Assembly: GCA_017643395.1 (NCBI GenBank)
Contig: JAEPNP010000001.1
Coordinates: 889,806-953,805 of the forward strand
Reading direction: 5' to 3'
DNA length: 64,000 bases
Source: Rhodothermales bacterium
Lineage (GTDB): Bacteria; Bacteroidota; Rhodothermia; Rhodothermales; UBA10348
Translations under genes and position numbers: made by a program
The notes under the pieces: model-generated
Seen by the model: only the letters and a program-made list of their open reading frames with translations
What the model was told of the DNA's origin: nothing
Databases searched by the model: none
In this document: positions 25,844-37,123 of the stretch, piece after piece
Numbering within the stretch: the first letter of the stretch is position 1
How the letters are laid out: every line of letters begins with the position of its first letter

Positions 25844-26959
25844 GTGCTTACCCCCCAGGAACGAAATCGCTATGCCCGCCACCTGCTCCTGCCGGGAGTC
25901 GGCGTCGAGGGGCAGGAGAAACTGAAAGCCGCGTCCGTGCTGATCGTTGGAGCGGGCGGGCTGGGATCCCCACTGGCGCTGTATCTCGCCGCTGCGGGTG
26001 TGGGCCGCCTGGGCATCGTGGATTTCGACACGGTGGACGCCACCAACCTGCAGCGGCAAATCCTGCACGGGACTTCCGACATCGGCCGGTCGAAGCTTGA
26101 TTCGGCTGAGGATCGGCTCCGAGAGATCAATCCGCATGTCGAGATCGTGCGGTTTGACACGCGCTTGCATGCCGGCAATGCGCTGGAGGTGCTGCAGGGC
26201 TTCGATGTCGTCGCAGACGGCACCGACAACTTCCCCACCCGCTACCTGGTGAATGACGCCTGCGTGCTGCTCGGCATTCCGAACGTGCACGCCAGCGTAT
26301 TTCGATTTGAGGGGCAGGTGTCAGTGTTTGGTATGCCGGACGGGCCGTGCTACCGGTGCGTGTATCCCGTGCCGCCGCCGCCCGAGCTGATGCCTTCCTG
26401 CGCCGAAGGTGGGGTCCTGGGCGTTCTGCCCGGCACGGTAGGCACCCTGCAGGCCACCGAGGTGCTGAAGCTGCTGCTCGGTATTGGGGAGGCGCTAGTG
26501 GGGCAGCTTCTGATTTTTGATGCACTGACGATGGACGTGCAGCTCTTGGGCGTGCCCCGCAGCGCGGATTGCCCGGTGTGTGGGCCGTCACCAAGCATCA
26601 CGGTGCTGGTTGATTATGAAGCTTTCTGCGGTGTGCAGGCTGATCCGCCGCAGGTGCCGGGCATTTCCGCCCGCGAGCTCGCCGCCAGCCGGGAGGAATA
26701 CCTCCTGCTGGACGTGCGTCAGCCGGAGGAGCGAGACATCGCCTCCCTGGGCGGTGTGCTGATTCCGTTGGCGGAGTTGGCAGCGCGCGTCCACGAAATA
26801 CCGGGAGGTCGAGGTATTGTCGTCTACTGTCGAACCGGTGTGCGCTCCGCGCGGGCAGTGGCGCTGCTTGCGGATCGCGGGGTGGAAGGGGTGCTGAACC
26901 TTGAGGGCGGCATCCGGGCGTGGAGCCGCGAGGTCGATCCAACCATTCCCGAGTACTAG
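25844..26959 (+). CDS. MoeB/ThiF-type E1-like adenylyltransferase with rhodanese domain
   Basis: 371 aa, GTG start. The N-terminal E1-like domain has the ATP loop GAGGLGSPLALYLAAAGVG, DFDTVDATNLQRQIL, and two zinc-binding CxxC pairs (CYRC, CPVC); Cys186 (PSCAEGGVLG) is in the position of the conserved catalytic-type Cys. The C-terminal rhodanese domain carries Cys329 in VVYCRTGVRSARA. This fusion adenylates and can thiolate the C-terminus of a small sulfur carrier (MoaD or ThiS) for molybdopterin, thiamine or tRNA thiolation. No carrier gene is adjacent, so the pathway is open. It precedes the haem operon by 118 bases. Confidence 0.92.
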   Translation: MLTPQERNRYARHLLLPGVGVEGQEKLKAASVLIVGAGGLGSPLALYLAAAGVGRLGIVDFDTVDATNLQRQILHGTSDIGRSKLDSAEDRLREINPHVEIVRFDTRLHAGNALEVLQGFDVVADGTDNFPTRYLVNDACVLLGIPNVHASVFRFEGQVSVFGMPDGPCYRCVYPVPPPPELMPSCAEGGVLGVLPGTVGTLQATEVLKLLLGIGEALVGQLLIFDALTMDVQLLGVPRSADCPVCGPSPSITVLVDYEAFCGVQADPPQVPGISARELAASREEYLLLDVRQPEERDIASLGGVLIPLAELAARVHEIPGGRGIVVYCRTGVRSARAVALLADRGVEGVLNLEGGIRAWSREVDPTIPEY

Positions 26960-27077
26960 AATCTCCCGCCAATCCCCCGCCAAGGCGGCATGAATCGCGT
27001 TCGGCGGTCAAACCTGCCGGCATGCGTTGCGTGCAGGGCGGCCGATCGCCATTTTCCGGCCGTCATCTCCCCATCGC

Positions 27078-28358
27078 ATGACACCTGTCGCTCCGTATTT
27101 CTGTCTGGGTATAAGCCATCACCGCGCCCCGGTGAAGGTGCGGGAGCGGTTGGCGCTCACCTCGGCGGAGATGCGCGCCCTGCTCGGGCTGGCTTTTCAC
27201 GAAAGCGGCCTGACCGGACTGGTCGCACTGAGCACCTGCAACCGGGTGGAGTTCTACGCGAGCGTGCCGGAGAATCGTGTGGACGATGGAGTGAAGACTC
27301 TGGAGCGCATGCTCGGGGAGCGCATCAAGGGACTGGAGCCGCACCTGTACCGCTTGAACGGCCTCGCCGCCGCCCAGCACCTTGCCCGCGTCGCCGCGGG
27401 ACTCGACGCTCTCGTGCTTGGTGAAGCCCAGATTCTGGGGCAGATCGATGCCGCGTGGCGACTGGCCCAGGAGAATCATGCCTCCAGCCCTGCCCTGGAT
27501 GACCTCTTCCGATCCGCCCTGAAAGCGGGGCGCCGTGCTCGTGCCGAAACCGACATCGCCACCAACCCGGTCAGTGTCAGTTCAGTGGCCGTGCGCAAGG
27601 CCGAACAGGCCCTCGGCACCCTGGAAGGCAAGCGTGCAGCCGTCGTCGGGTTGGGCGAGACCGGCCGCCTGGTGATCAAGGTGCTGCGTCGCAAGCGCAC
27701 AGAAGATCTGTTGTTCGTCAACAGAACGCTTTCGATTGCGCAGGAGCAGGCCGAGCGCGAACAGGGACGCGCCCTCGACTTCATGGAGCTTCCGGAGGTG
27801 CTTCGGCAGGCGGACGTGGTGTTCTGCTGCACCGGCTGCCCCTATCCGCTGGTCAAGCGTGCGCTTGTTGATCGGGCGATGGCGTCCCGGCCCGACCGAC
27901 CTCTGGTGCTGGTGGACCTCGCCGTACCGCATGACATAGAGCCCGAAGTCAGCGAAATCGCCGGCGTGCAGCGGCTTGATGTGGACGCCATGCAGGTCGA
28001 GATCTCCGGATCTCTGGAGAAGCGCCAGACCGCGATCCCTGCAGTGGAGAACATCCTGGAAGATGAACTGGCGCGGTATGAGCGTTTCCTGCTCGAGGCG
28101 CGCGTGCAGCCGCTGATCACGGACCTGCGCAGGCAGGCGGACGACATTCGTCGCACGGAGCTCGAACGATTGGCGGATCGGCTTCCGGATTTGCCGGATG
28201 ATGTGCTGCAGCACATCGAACGATTCTCGCAGGCCCTGGTGCAGAAGCTGTATCACCACCCGACGACCGGCCTGCGCCGCGAGGCAGGCCAGGGGGAGGC
28301 CGAGGAGCTGGCCCGGACGGTACGCGCCCTGTTTCAGTTGCGCGAGCGCGCCGGCTGA
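27078..28358 (+). CDS. hemA: Glutamyl-tRNA reductase
   Basis: 426 aa from the ATG at 27078; the frame is open for 17 more codons upstream. It reduces Glu-tRNA(Glu) to glutamate-1-semialdehyde with NADPH, the first committed step of C5 tetrapyrrole synthesis. The catalytic Cys54 is in LSTCNRVEFYA; GEAQILGQI follows at about 117. The NADPH site is VVGLGETGRLVIKVL, and the C-terminal dimerisation helices include FSQALVQKLYHHPTTGLR. First gene of the haem operon; hemC begins three bases after the stop. No Shine-Dalgarno site is seen; CCCATCGC directly abuts the ATG. Confidence 0.96.
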   Translation: MTPVAPYFCLGISHHRAPVKVRERLALTSAEMRALLGLAFHESGLTGLVALSTCNRVEFYASVPENRVDDGVKTLERMLGERIKGLEPHLYRLNGLAAAQHLARVAAGLDALVLGEAQILGQIDAAWRLAQENHASSPALDDLFRSALKAGRRARAETDIATNPVSVSSVAVRKAEQALGTLEGKRAAVVGLGETGRLVIKVLRRKRTEDLLFVNRTLSIAQEQAEREQGRALDFMELPEVLRQADVVFCCTGCPYPLVKRALVDRAMASRPDRPLVLVDLAVPHDIEPEVSEIAGVQRLDVDAMQVEISGSLEKRQTAIPAVENILEDELARYERFLLEARVQPLITDLRRQADDIRRTELERLADRLPDLPDDVLQHIERFSQALVQKLYHHPTTGLRREAGQGEAEELARTVRALFQLRERAG

Positions 28359-28361
28359 ATC

Positions 28362-29247
28362 ATGACGCTCAGGGCGGGCACCCGAACGTCCCGGCTGGCA
28401 CGCTGGCAGACTGCGCACGTGTGCGCGCTGCTGAAGCAGGCATGGCCGGACCTTGAGATCGAGGTCGTGGAGTTCGTTACCCGTGGGGATCGCACGCTCG
28501 ATGCGCCCCTGCCCGAAATCGGCGGCAAGGGCCTGTTTACGGCCGAACTGGAAGGCGCGCTGCTGGACGGCCGCATCGACATCGCGGTGCACTCGCTCAA
28601 GGACCTTCCGACGGCCGCAGTGGAGGGAATCGCCGTTGGAGCGGTGCCTGCCCGCGGAGACGCGCGGGATGTCATGGTCGGCGATCCCCTGCATGCACTC
28701 CCGCCCGGTTCCGTGGTCGGAACCAGCAGTCCGCGCCGCGCAGCGCAGATTCTGTCCATGCGTGCAGACCTGGAGGTCCGCTCCATTCGCGGCAACGTGC
28801 CGACGCGCGTGGCGAAAGTGGACCGCGGCGAGTACGCCGCGGCGGTACTCGCCCGTGCCGGCCTCGAGCGACTCGACATGGAAGACCGTATTGCCCAGAC
28901 GTTTGAGCCCTCCATCATGCTGCCGGCGCCCGGTCAGGGCGCCATCGGCGTGCAGTGTCGCGCGAACGATCAGCGGGTCACGGAGCTGTTGGGCGCTATC
29001 CATGACGACGCGTGCGCGGCCGAAACGAGCGCAGAGCGGTCCTTCCTTGCGGCCTTGCAGGCCGGTTGCTCCAGTCCAGTGGGCGCCTTTGCCGTGCGTG
29101 ATTCGGGCGACATTGCCCTAACTGGTGCAGTGTTCTCTGAGGACGGCTCCCGCGTGGTGCGCGTCTCGGGCCGCGGTAGCCAGGCCGAGGCACTTGGAAA
29201 GGAATTGGCCGCGCAGGCGCTGCATGCGGGCGCGGCGGCTCTGATGC

Positions 29248-29255
<8 letters not shown>
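28362..29255 (+). CDS. hemC: Hydroxymethylbilane synthase (porphobilinogen deaminase)
   Basis: 297 aa. It joins four porphobilinogen molecules into hydroxymethylbilane. Seen: GTRTSRLARWQT at the start, the catalytic Asp81 in HSLKDLPT, TSSPRRAAQIL, IRGNVPTRVAKVD, and Cys236 in LQAGCSSPVGAFA, the attachment point of the dipyrromethane cofactor. The end overlaps hemD by eight bases (29248-29255). Confidence 0.96.
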
Positions 29256-30955
<1,700 letters not shown>

Positions 30956-30956
<1 letters not shown>

Positions 30957-31699
30957 TGGCACTGGAAATCGCCGTAGAGAAACCCTCCGGAATCAACGTG
31001 GCCGAGAAAGGCCGTAACGCCGAGGGAGAAACCACCTACCTGGACGCCCGCCTGTTCATGCAGCTACAGGTGTTTACGGGCGCCCGCAGCCTGGAGCCAC
31101 TCCAGGAGGCCATGGAGGATTCCGGCCTTGGCGGAACACTGTACGCCGATGTGCTGAACCCGCAGGGTGTCGGGCTACTGACGTACAGCCAGGACCCCTC
31201 CTGGTTTGTCGATGGGCTCCGCAACCTGCTGAACGCGGCCCCCTTTTCCGGGCTGACCCGTCGGCCGGAGATGACCATGACCGGGCGCACCTACTCCATC
31301 GGCTATGAAAAGGACCTGGAGGATGTCCTGCTCCGCCGGCCCGTTCGACACGCCTGCAACCCGGCCTGGCCCTGGGTCATCTGGTATCCGCTGCGTCGAA
31401 GTGGCGAGTTCTCCATGCTGAGTGCGGACGAGCAGCGCACGATGCTCATGGAGCACGGAGGGATTGGGCGGGCCTACGGCAAGGCCGATCTGGCGCACGA
31501 CGTGCGACTGTCCTGTCACGGCCTCGATCAGAATGACAACGACTTCCTGGTGGCCCTGATGGGCAAGGAGTTGGCCCCGCTTTCGAAAGTGGTCGAGCAC
31601 ATGCGTTCGACCAGGCAGACGGCCGGTTTCATCACCCAGATGGGACCGTTCTTCGTGGGCAAGGCGGTGTGGCAGCGCGCGCGGATGCCGGGCGAATGA
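30956..31699 (+). CDS. hemQ: Coproheme decarboxylase (chlorite-dismutase family)
   Basis: 247 aa from the ATG at 30956; an open frame upstream lies wholly within hemB. The C-terminal half matches the chlorite-dismutase/HemQ family: WVIWYPLRRSGEF with Tyr144, the residue that carries the radical in Gram-positive HemQ; MLMEHGGIGRAYG with His167 as likely proximal haem ligand; then HMRSTRQTAGFITQMGPFFV. In the coproporphyrin-dependent pathway it decarboxylates coproheme III to haem b. The placement between hemB and hemE, and the absence of hemF or hemN, favour this role over chlorite dismutation. The Lys of the Gram-positive YPMSK motif is Arg here. Confidence 0.88.
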
Positions 31700-32727
31700 A
31701 GCGAGGCACCTCCCGATTTCTCGAAGCATGTCATGGCCGCCGGGCCGACTGCACGCCCATCTGGTTGATGCGGCAGGCGGGGCGCTACATGCCGGAGTAT
31801 CGCGCGTTGCGCGAGCGCTTCTCGATGCTGGACTGCATCAACACGCCCCATCTGGCCGCCGAGATCACGCTCCAGCCGATTGAGGCCTTCGACCTGGATG
31901 CGGCCATCATCTTTTCGGACATCCTGCCTCCGCTGCAGGGCATGGGTCTGCCTCTCGAGTTTGTGAAGGGCGTGGGACCTCGCCTGGACAACCCCGTGCG
32001 GAACAGAGGCGACATCGAGCGCCTGGCCACTCCCCCGATGGCGGACGTGATGAGCGGTACACTTGAAGCCATTCGGCTGGTTCGGCAGGAGCTGCGCGTA
32101 CCCCTCATCGGGTTCTCCGGTGCTCCGTTCACGCTTGCCAGCTACGCGATTGAGGGTGGCGGCTCCAAGAGTTACGCGCATGCGAAGGGGCTGATGTACA
32201 GCGACCCGGAGGCCTGGCACGAACTCATGGGCAAGTTGAGCGATGTGGTTGCAGACTATCTGACGGCCCAGGCGGAGGCCGGGGTAGACGCACTCCAGGT
32301 GTTTGACTCCTGGGCCGGCGCAGTCGGACGGCTTGATTACGAAAGATTCGTACAACCATATACGAGACGTGTGATTGAAGCAGCCCAGGAGACGGGGCTG
32401 CCGGTCATCAATTTCTCGACCGGCACGTCGGGCCACCTGGATGCGGTGGCGGCCGCGGGTGGCGATGTGGTCGGGGTCGACTTCCGTCTTCCGCTCGACA
32501 GCGCCTGGGAGCAGGTTGGCCTGGACCGGAACGTGATGGGCAACCTCGATCCCGTGCTGCTGCATGCGCCGTGGGAGACGCTGCGCGGCGGGGCAGAGGA
32601 TGTGCTGCGTCGAGCGGCGGCGCGGCCGGGCCACGTATTCAACGTGGGACACGGCATTCTGCCTCACACGCCGGTCGACAACGTGAGGCGCCTGGTAGAC
32701 TACGTGCACGAATCCAGCGCCGGGTGA
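31696..32727 (+). CDS. hemE: Uroporphyrinogen decarboxylase
   Basis: 343 aa from the ATG at 31696, which overlaps the hemQ stop (ATGA). It removes four carboxyl groups from uroporphyrinogen III to give coproporphyrinogen III. Hallmarks: PIWLMRQAGRYMPEYRALRE near the start, IFSDILPPLQGMGL with the catalytic Asp, GFSGAPFTLASYAIEGG, VFDSWAG, and FNVGHGILPHTPVDNV at the end. Its stop overlaps the GTG of the oxidase (GTGA). Confidence 0.97.
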   Translation: MKRGTSRFLEACHGRRADCTPIWLMRQAGRYMPEYRALRERFSMLDCINTPHLAAEITLQPIEAFDLDAAIIFSDILPPLQGMGLPLEFVKGVGPRLDNPVRNRGDIERLATPPMADVMSGTLEAIRLVRQELRVPLIGFSGAPFTLASYAIEGGGSKSYAHAKGLMYSDPEAWHELMGKLSDVVADYLTAQAEAGVDALQVFDSWAGAVGRLDYERFVQPYTRRVIEAAQETGLPVINFSTGTSGHLDAVAAAGGDVVGVDFRLPLDSAWEQVGLDRNVMGNLDPVLLHAPWETLRGGAEDVLRRAAARPGHVFNVGHGILPHTPVDNVRRLVDYVHESSAG

Positions 32728-34055
32728 CTCTTCCGCATGTGGTCATAGTCGGCGGTGGAATTGCCGGCCTCACCGTGGCATATCGACTCCGGGGTAAGGC
32801 CCGCGTCACCGTGCTGGAAAAGGCACGCCGCACCGGCGGCAAGCTCATGACCGAGCGGGCAGACGGGTTCGTGATCGAGCACGGTCCGGACGTCTTCCTG
32901 ACGCGCAAACCATGGGCGGCGGAGTTGTGCGAGGAGCTGGGGCTGGCCATGCAGCCCACCAACCCCGAGTCCCGCGGCAGCTTCATTCGCTGGAAGGAGA
33001 AGCTCCACCCGTTGCCTGAGGGCTTTGGCGGTCTGGTGCCTACGCGATGGATTCCGGTTCTCAGATCTCGGCTGCTCTCGCCGCGGGGCAAGCTGCGCCT
33101 GCTCCTGGAGCCGCTGGCGCCCACTCGCGAGGGCGACGGGGACGAGCCTCTCGGCCAGTTCGTGCGGCGGCGCCTGGGGAATGAGGCCTTTGAGCGCATT
33201 GTCGGGCCGCTGCTCTCAGGCATCTATGGAGGCGATCCTGATGCCTTGAGCCTGGAGGCGACATTCCCGCAACTCAGGCGCATGGAGCAGGAGACGGGCA
33301 GTCTCGTGCGAGGTGCCCGCGCGCGTCGACGCAAGGGAGTGAAAGGCGCGATGGTCTTTGCGACCCTTTCGGAAGGACTGGGAGCGCTACCGGAATCTTT
33401 GCTTGAGCGCTGTGAGGCAGATATTCGGTGCAGCGTACAGGTGCAGTCCGTCGAGAAGGATCTGAGCGCATGGAGCATCGAGACCGCTGATTCCACCCTG
33501 GTGGCTCAGGCGGTTGTCGTTGCTACCCCGGCCCGTGCAGCAGCCGATATGCTTCCGGAAACGGTCTCCCGGACCTTGAACGAGTTCACGACGGGCAGCA
33601 CGGTCACCGTCACGCTTGGCTGGCGTGAGGGCCCCGAACTCGAGGGCTACGGATTTCTGGCTCCCGAGGGGGACGTTCGCGCATGCACGTGGTCCAGCAC
33701 CAAGATCCTGGGCCGCGCTCCCAAAGGTGGCGGGCTCGCGCGGGTGTTCTTCGGCCGCGGGCCCGAGGATCCCTGGCTCTCGGCTTCCGACGGAAAACTG
33801 ATCGAGCGGGCTCACGCGGAGGTCAGGCGGGTGACAGGTCATGCAGCATCGCCAGACCTTGCGCGGGTGACCCGCTGGATCGATGCTCAGCCGTTATACA
33901 CCCTCGGTCATCCCGAGCGTCTCGACCGGATTGAAGGGCATCTCGCCGATTGCCCCGGACTCTTTCTGACCGGGGCGTCGTACCGGGGTGTCGGAATTCC
34001 GGACGTCATCCACCACGCCAATCAGACCGCACGCAGGGTGCTGGCCTACCTATGA
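32724..34055 (+). CDS. hemY: Protoporphyrinogen/coproporphyrinogen oxidase (HemY/CgoX)
   Basis: 443 aa with GTG start in the GTGA overlap with hemE; a longer open frame lies inside hemE. It is an FAD flavoprotein with dinucleotide-binding VVIVGGGIAGLTVAYRL, then GGKLMTERADGFVIEHGPDVF and a C-terminal LFLTGASYRGVGIPDVIHH. The family contains both protoporphyrinogen oxidase (HemY) and the coproporphyrinogen oxidase CgoX of the coproporphyrin pathway; sequence alone does not separate them. The neighbouring hemQ and missing hemF/hemN favour CgoX activity. It overlaps hemL by ATGA. Confidence 0.93.
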   Translation: MTLPHVVIVGGGIAGLTVAYRLRGKARVTVLEKARRTGGKLMTERADGFVIEHGPDVFLTRKPWAAELCEELGLAMQPTNPESRGSFIRWKEKLHPLPEGFGGLVPTRWIPVLRSRLLSPRGKLRLLLEPLAPTREGDGDEPLGQFVRRRLGNEAFERIVGPLLSGIYGGDPDALSLEATFPQLRRMEQETGSLVRGARARRRKGVKGAMVFATLSEGLGALPESLLERCEADIRCSVQVQSVEKDLSAWSIETADSTLVAQAVVVATPARAAADMLPETVSRTLNEFTTGSTVTVTLGWREGPELEGYGFLAPEGDVRACTWSSTKILGRAPKGGGLARVFFGRGPEDPWLSASDGKLIERAHAEVRRVTGHAASPDLARVTRWIDAQPLYTLGHPERLDRIEGHLADCPGLFLTGASYRGVGIPDVIHHANQTARRVLAYL

Positions 34056-35338
34056 ACCGATCACTGTCCGACGCGCTGTTTGCAGAGGCGCAGAGTCTGC
34101 TTCCTGGTGGCGTGGACTCCCCGGCACGGGCCTTCCGCAGCGTTGGGGGAAATCCACACTTCATGGCCTCCGGCAAGGGCGCCTGGATGACCGATGTGGA
34201 TGGGAACCGCTTTGTGGACTACGTGCTGAGCTTTGGACCGCTGATTCTTGGCCACGCTCCAGAAGTTCTGACTTCCGCGCTGGCCGAGGCGGCGGCCAAA
34301 GGGACCTCTTTTGGCGCGCCCAGCCCGCTTGAGCTGGAACTGGCCCGGCTGGTGCAGGCCTTCATGCCGTCGCTGGAGTTGGTCCGCTTTGTGAACTCGG
34401 GGACGGAAGCGACCATGAGCGCTATCCGTGTGGCCCGGGCGTTCACCGGCCGCGACAAAGTCATCAAGTTCGAGGGCAACTACCACGGTCACGCCGATCT
34501 GCTTCTGGTCCAGGCCGGCTCCGGACAGGCCACCCTGGGACTGCCCGACTCTCCAGGCGTGCCCGCAGCGACGGTCGCAAACACGCTGGTTCTTCCATTC
34601 AACGACCTCGCGGCCGTAGAGCGCTGCCTCGATGCCCACCGGGGTGAGGTAGCCGCCGTAATCATGGAGCCCGTCGCCGGCAACATGGGCGTCATTCCTC
34701 CCGTGGAGGGCTATCTGGAGGGCGTTCGATCCTTGACCCGGCACCACGGCAGCCTGCTCATCTTTGACGAGGTGATGACCGGCTGGCGGGTACACCCCGG
34801 AGGAGCACAAACACTGTATGGTGTCACCCCGGACCTGACAGCCCTGGGCAAAGTGATCGGTGGAGGCCTGCCGGTCGGCGCATATGGCGGCCGCCGCGGC
34901 ATTATGGAGATGGTGGCGCCGGCCGGACCGGTGTACCAGGCGGGCACGCTTTCCGGCAACCCGCTGGCGATGACGGGTGGCATCATCACGCTACGCAAAC
35001 TGCAGGAAGCCGGCCTCTGGCAGCAGATTGCGGAGGCCACCATCCAAATCGAGAACGTGATTGCAGATGCGGCCAGTCAGGCAGGCGTGCCCGTGACCCA
35101 GAACCGGGTAGGTACCATGTTCTGCACCTACTTCACTGACAGACCAGTACGTGCCTACCGGGACGTTCAGGCCTGCGACCTGCAGCGCTTCTCCGCGTTC
35201 TTCCGGCGGTTGCTGGAAGAGGGCGTGTATCTGCCGCCCTCGCAGTTTGAGGCCTGTTTCGTATCGAGCGAGCACGGAGACAAGGAAATCGAAACTACTC
35301 ACCGCGCGGCCCTGGCCGCCTTCAGAGCGGTAGCCTGA
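34052..35338 (+). CDS. hemL: Glutamate-1-semialdehyde 2,1-aminomutase
   Basis: 428 aa from the ATG at 34052, overlapping the oxidase stop. It converts glutamate-1-semialdehyde to 5-aminolevulinate with pyridoxal phosphate; the cofactor Lys is Lys267 in TALGKVIGGGLPVGAYGG. Other marks: LLPGGVDSPARAFRSVGG, VRFVNSGTEATMSAIRVARA, FEGNYHGHAD and FDEVMTGWR. It is the partner of HemA, which is at the start of the same operon. Confidence 0.97.
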   Translation: MNRSLSDALFAEAQSLLPGGVDSPARAFRSVGGNPHFMASGKGAWMTDVDGNRFVDYVLSFGPLILGHAPEVLTSALAEAAAKGTSFGAPSPLELELARLVQAFMPSLELVRFVNSGTEATMSAIRVARAFTGRDKVIKFEGNYHGHADLLLVQAGSGQATLGLPDSPGVPAATVANTLVLPFNDLAAVERCLDAHRGEVAAVIMEPVAGNMGVIPPVEGYLEGVRSLTRHHGSLLIFDEVMTGWRVHPGGAQTLYGVTPDLTALGKVIGGGLPVGAYGGRRGIMEMVAPAGPVYQAGTLSGNPLAMTGGIITLRKLQEAGLWQQIAEATIQIENVIADAASQAGVPVTQNRVGTMFCTYFTDRPVRAYRDVQACDLQRFSAFFRRLLEEGVYLPPSQFEACFVSSEHGDKEIETTHRAALAAFRAVA

Positions 35339-35340
35339 CC

Positions 35341-36405
35341 ATGCCCATCGGCGTCCTGATGCTGAACTTCGGCGAGCCCGAGCAGCCCGTCATGGAGGAG
35401 GTGCTACCATTTCTGGAGCGCATCTTCCTGAACAATACCCCCCTGGAGCGCTTCCCGTCCGAGGAGGCCTGGCGTGCGCGCTGCCTCGACCTGGCCCGGA
35501 AGCGCGCGCCGGGGCTGATTGAGGACTACAAGCGCATTGGCGGCTCGCCTCTCAATGCCCAGGCCCGAGCCGAGGGTGAGGCTCTGCAGGCCGAGTTGGA
35601 TCGTCGCGACCTGGACGCCCACGTGTACGTGGCTTTCCAGTTCATGGAGCCGTCGATTGAAGCATCGGTCCGGCTAGCCCGTGAGGACGGAGTGACCGCG
35701 TTGGTCGCGCTGCCCGTTTACCCGCTGTGCGGGTTCTCGACCAATGTGGCTGCCATTCGCTCCGTCCGTGCTGCCGCGGGAGATCTGCCCGTGCAGGCGG
35801 TCACCGCGTTCCACCATGATGATGCTTACGTACGGTATCGCGCAGATAACCTGAGAGCGTTTTGTGCGCAGGAGGACCTCGATCTGCGCGATCCGGATAC
35901 GTTGCTCTACTTCTCGGCCCACGGCACTCCTGTCAAGTATCTGGAGCTGGGGAGCCGGTACGACGGCTACGTAGAGGAGCATTGCGCCCGCATTGCCCAT
36001 CTGATGGGCGACGTGAACTATACGCTGGCCTATCAGAACCACTCCAATCGCGGCATCGCCTGGACTGAGCCGTCAAATGAAACGCGTCTGCCCACGGTCG
36101 TCGAGCGACGCCTTGTGGTAGAACCCATCAGCTTCATCCACGAGCAATCCGAGACGCTTGCCGAGTTGGATATCGATTTCCGTAGCGAGGCCGATGCGCT
36201 TGGCAAGCAGGTTTTCCGTGTGCCGACTCCGCAGGATCACGATCGCCTGGCGGGCATCCTTGCCGACCTGATCGAGCCGGCTCTTGTCGGAGCGCCTGCA
36301 GAGACTGCAGGGCTGCACGCATGCCGATGTGCGCCCGGCTCCTTCTGCCCCAACGGCCATCGCGAGGTGGATTGCCACCACGCCCGGCACCAACCACAGG
36401 CATGA
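35341..36405 (+). CDS. hemH: Ferrochelatase with C-terminal cysteine cluster
   Basis: 354 aa. It inserts Fe(II) into a porphyrin, either protoporphyrin IX or coproporphyrin III (CpfC role). Seen: LMLNFGEPEQP, NNTPL, YKRIGGSPLN, PVYPLCGFSTN, and the metal-site His194 in LYFSAHGTPVKY; a conserved Glu probably lies in HEQSETLAELD. The last 30 residues hold four cysteines (328, 330, 336, 345; CRCAPGSFCPNG), which could bind an iron-sulfur cluster as in some bacterial and animal ferrochelatases. Begins two bases after hemL and overlaps the next gene by ATGA. Confidence 0.93.
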   Translation: MPIGVLMLNFGEPEQPVMEEVLPFLERIFLNNTPLERFPSEEAWRARCLDLARKRAPGLIEDYKRIGGSPLNAQARAEGEALQAELDRRDLDAHVYVAFQFMEPSIEASVRLAREDGVTALVALPVYPLCGFSTNVAAIRSVRAAAGDLPVQAVTAFHHDDAYVRYRADNLRAFCAQEDLDLRDPDTLLYFSAHGTPVKYLELGSRYDGYVEEHCARIAHLMGDVNYTLAYQNHSNRGIAWTEPSNETRLPTVVERRLVVEPISFIHEQSETLAELDIDFRSEADALGKQVFRVPTPQDHDRLAGILADLIEPALVGAPAETAGLHACRCAPGSFCPNGHREVDCHHARHQPQA

Positions 36406-37097
36406 GGGTCCTGCTTCTACGCAGTCCGGAAGGCGCGGAAGCGTATCTGGAAGCGTTCGAAACGTCTGGAATCCGGGCCGATGTGCTCGACGTGGTGCAG
36501 TTCGAGTATCTGGATCCTGCGCCTGTGCGACGCCGCCTCGCCGAACCTGAGCGGTACTCGGGTCTGGTAGTGCTCTCTCCGCGAACCACGGAGGCGTGGC
36601 GAAGGGACGAGCCGTCCCGCCTGCTGCTCCAGCAGTGGCGACACCTGCCGAGCTACGTGGTTGGTCCGCGAACGGAGCGTGAGGCCCGCCAGCTGGGTCT
36701 GTCGACGCACGCGAACCCTGGGCAGGGCGCGGTAGACCTGGCTCGGCACATTGTGAGCCGAAACCCCGAGAAGCCGCTTCTTTTCTGCTGCGGCGATCCG
36801 CGTCGCCCGGAATTGCCGGAGATTCTCGAGCGGGAAGGCGTGCCGCTTGTTGAGGTCCCGGTGTACGCATCACACCTGAAATCAGAGCCACCCGAGGGAC
36901 CTCCGCCGGATTGGGTGGTCTTCTTCAGTCCTCGAGCGATGGGCGTGAGGCGCCTCTGGGACTGGCCGTGGCACGCGATTCGCACGGGTGTGGTCGGCGA
37001 CTCGGCCATGCGGCTGGAGCCGCATGCCGAGGCGGCGGCCCCTTACCACGACGTGTCCGGCCTCGTCGACACCATCACCCGCGCGGCGGCCCGCTAG
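36402..37097 (+). CDS. Second uroporphyrinogen-III synthase-like protein, eukaryote-type
   Basis: 231 aa from the ATG at 36402, inside the ATGA overlap with hemH. The sequence MRVLLLRSPEGAEAYLEAFE, then VVQFEYLDPAPVRRRLAEPE, YSGLVVLSPRTTEAW, SYVVGPRTEREARQLGL, PLLFCCGDPRRPELPEIL and WVVFFSPRAM follows human UROS phrase by phrase (from memory of the family) more closely than it follows the bacterial HemD at 29248. It may be a second synthase, a replacement, or a protein with a changed role. Last gene of the operon; a GC-only hairpin covers its stop. Confidence 0.8.
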   Translation: MRVLLLRSPEGAEAYLEAFETSGIRADVLDVVQFEYLDPAPVRRRLAEPERYSGLVVLSPRTTEAWRRDEPSRLLLQQWRHLPSYVVGPRTEREARQLGLSTHANPGQGAVDLARHIVSRNPEKPLLFCCGDPRRPELPEILEREGVPLVEVPVYASHLKSEPPEGPPPDWVVFFSPRAMGVRRLWDWPWHAIRTGVVGDSAMRLEPHAEAAAPYHDVSGLVDTITRAAAR

Positions 37098-37109
37098 GCC
37101 GCCGCGCGG
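37079..37109. terminator. GC-only hairpin between convergent genes
   Basis: Arms of 13 bases, CCGCGCGGCGGCC (37079-37091) and its exact complement (37097-37109), flank the loop CGCTA. The stop codon TAG of the last haem-operon gene is at 37095-37097, within the loop and stem. There is no T-tract. It lies 14 bases from the end of the convergent DUF2911 gene and may terminate from both sides. Confidence 0.55.
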
Positions 37110-37123
37110 TGATGATCGGTCAG

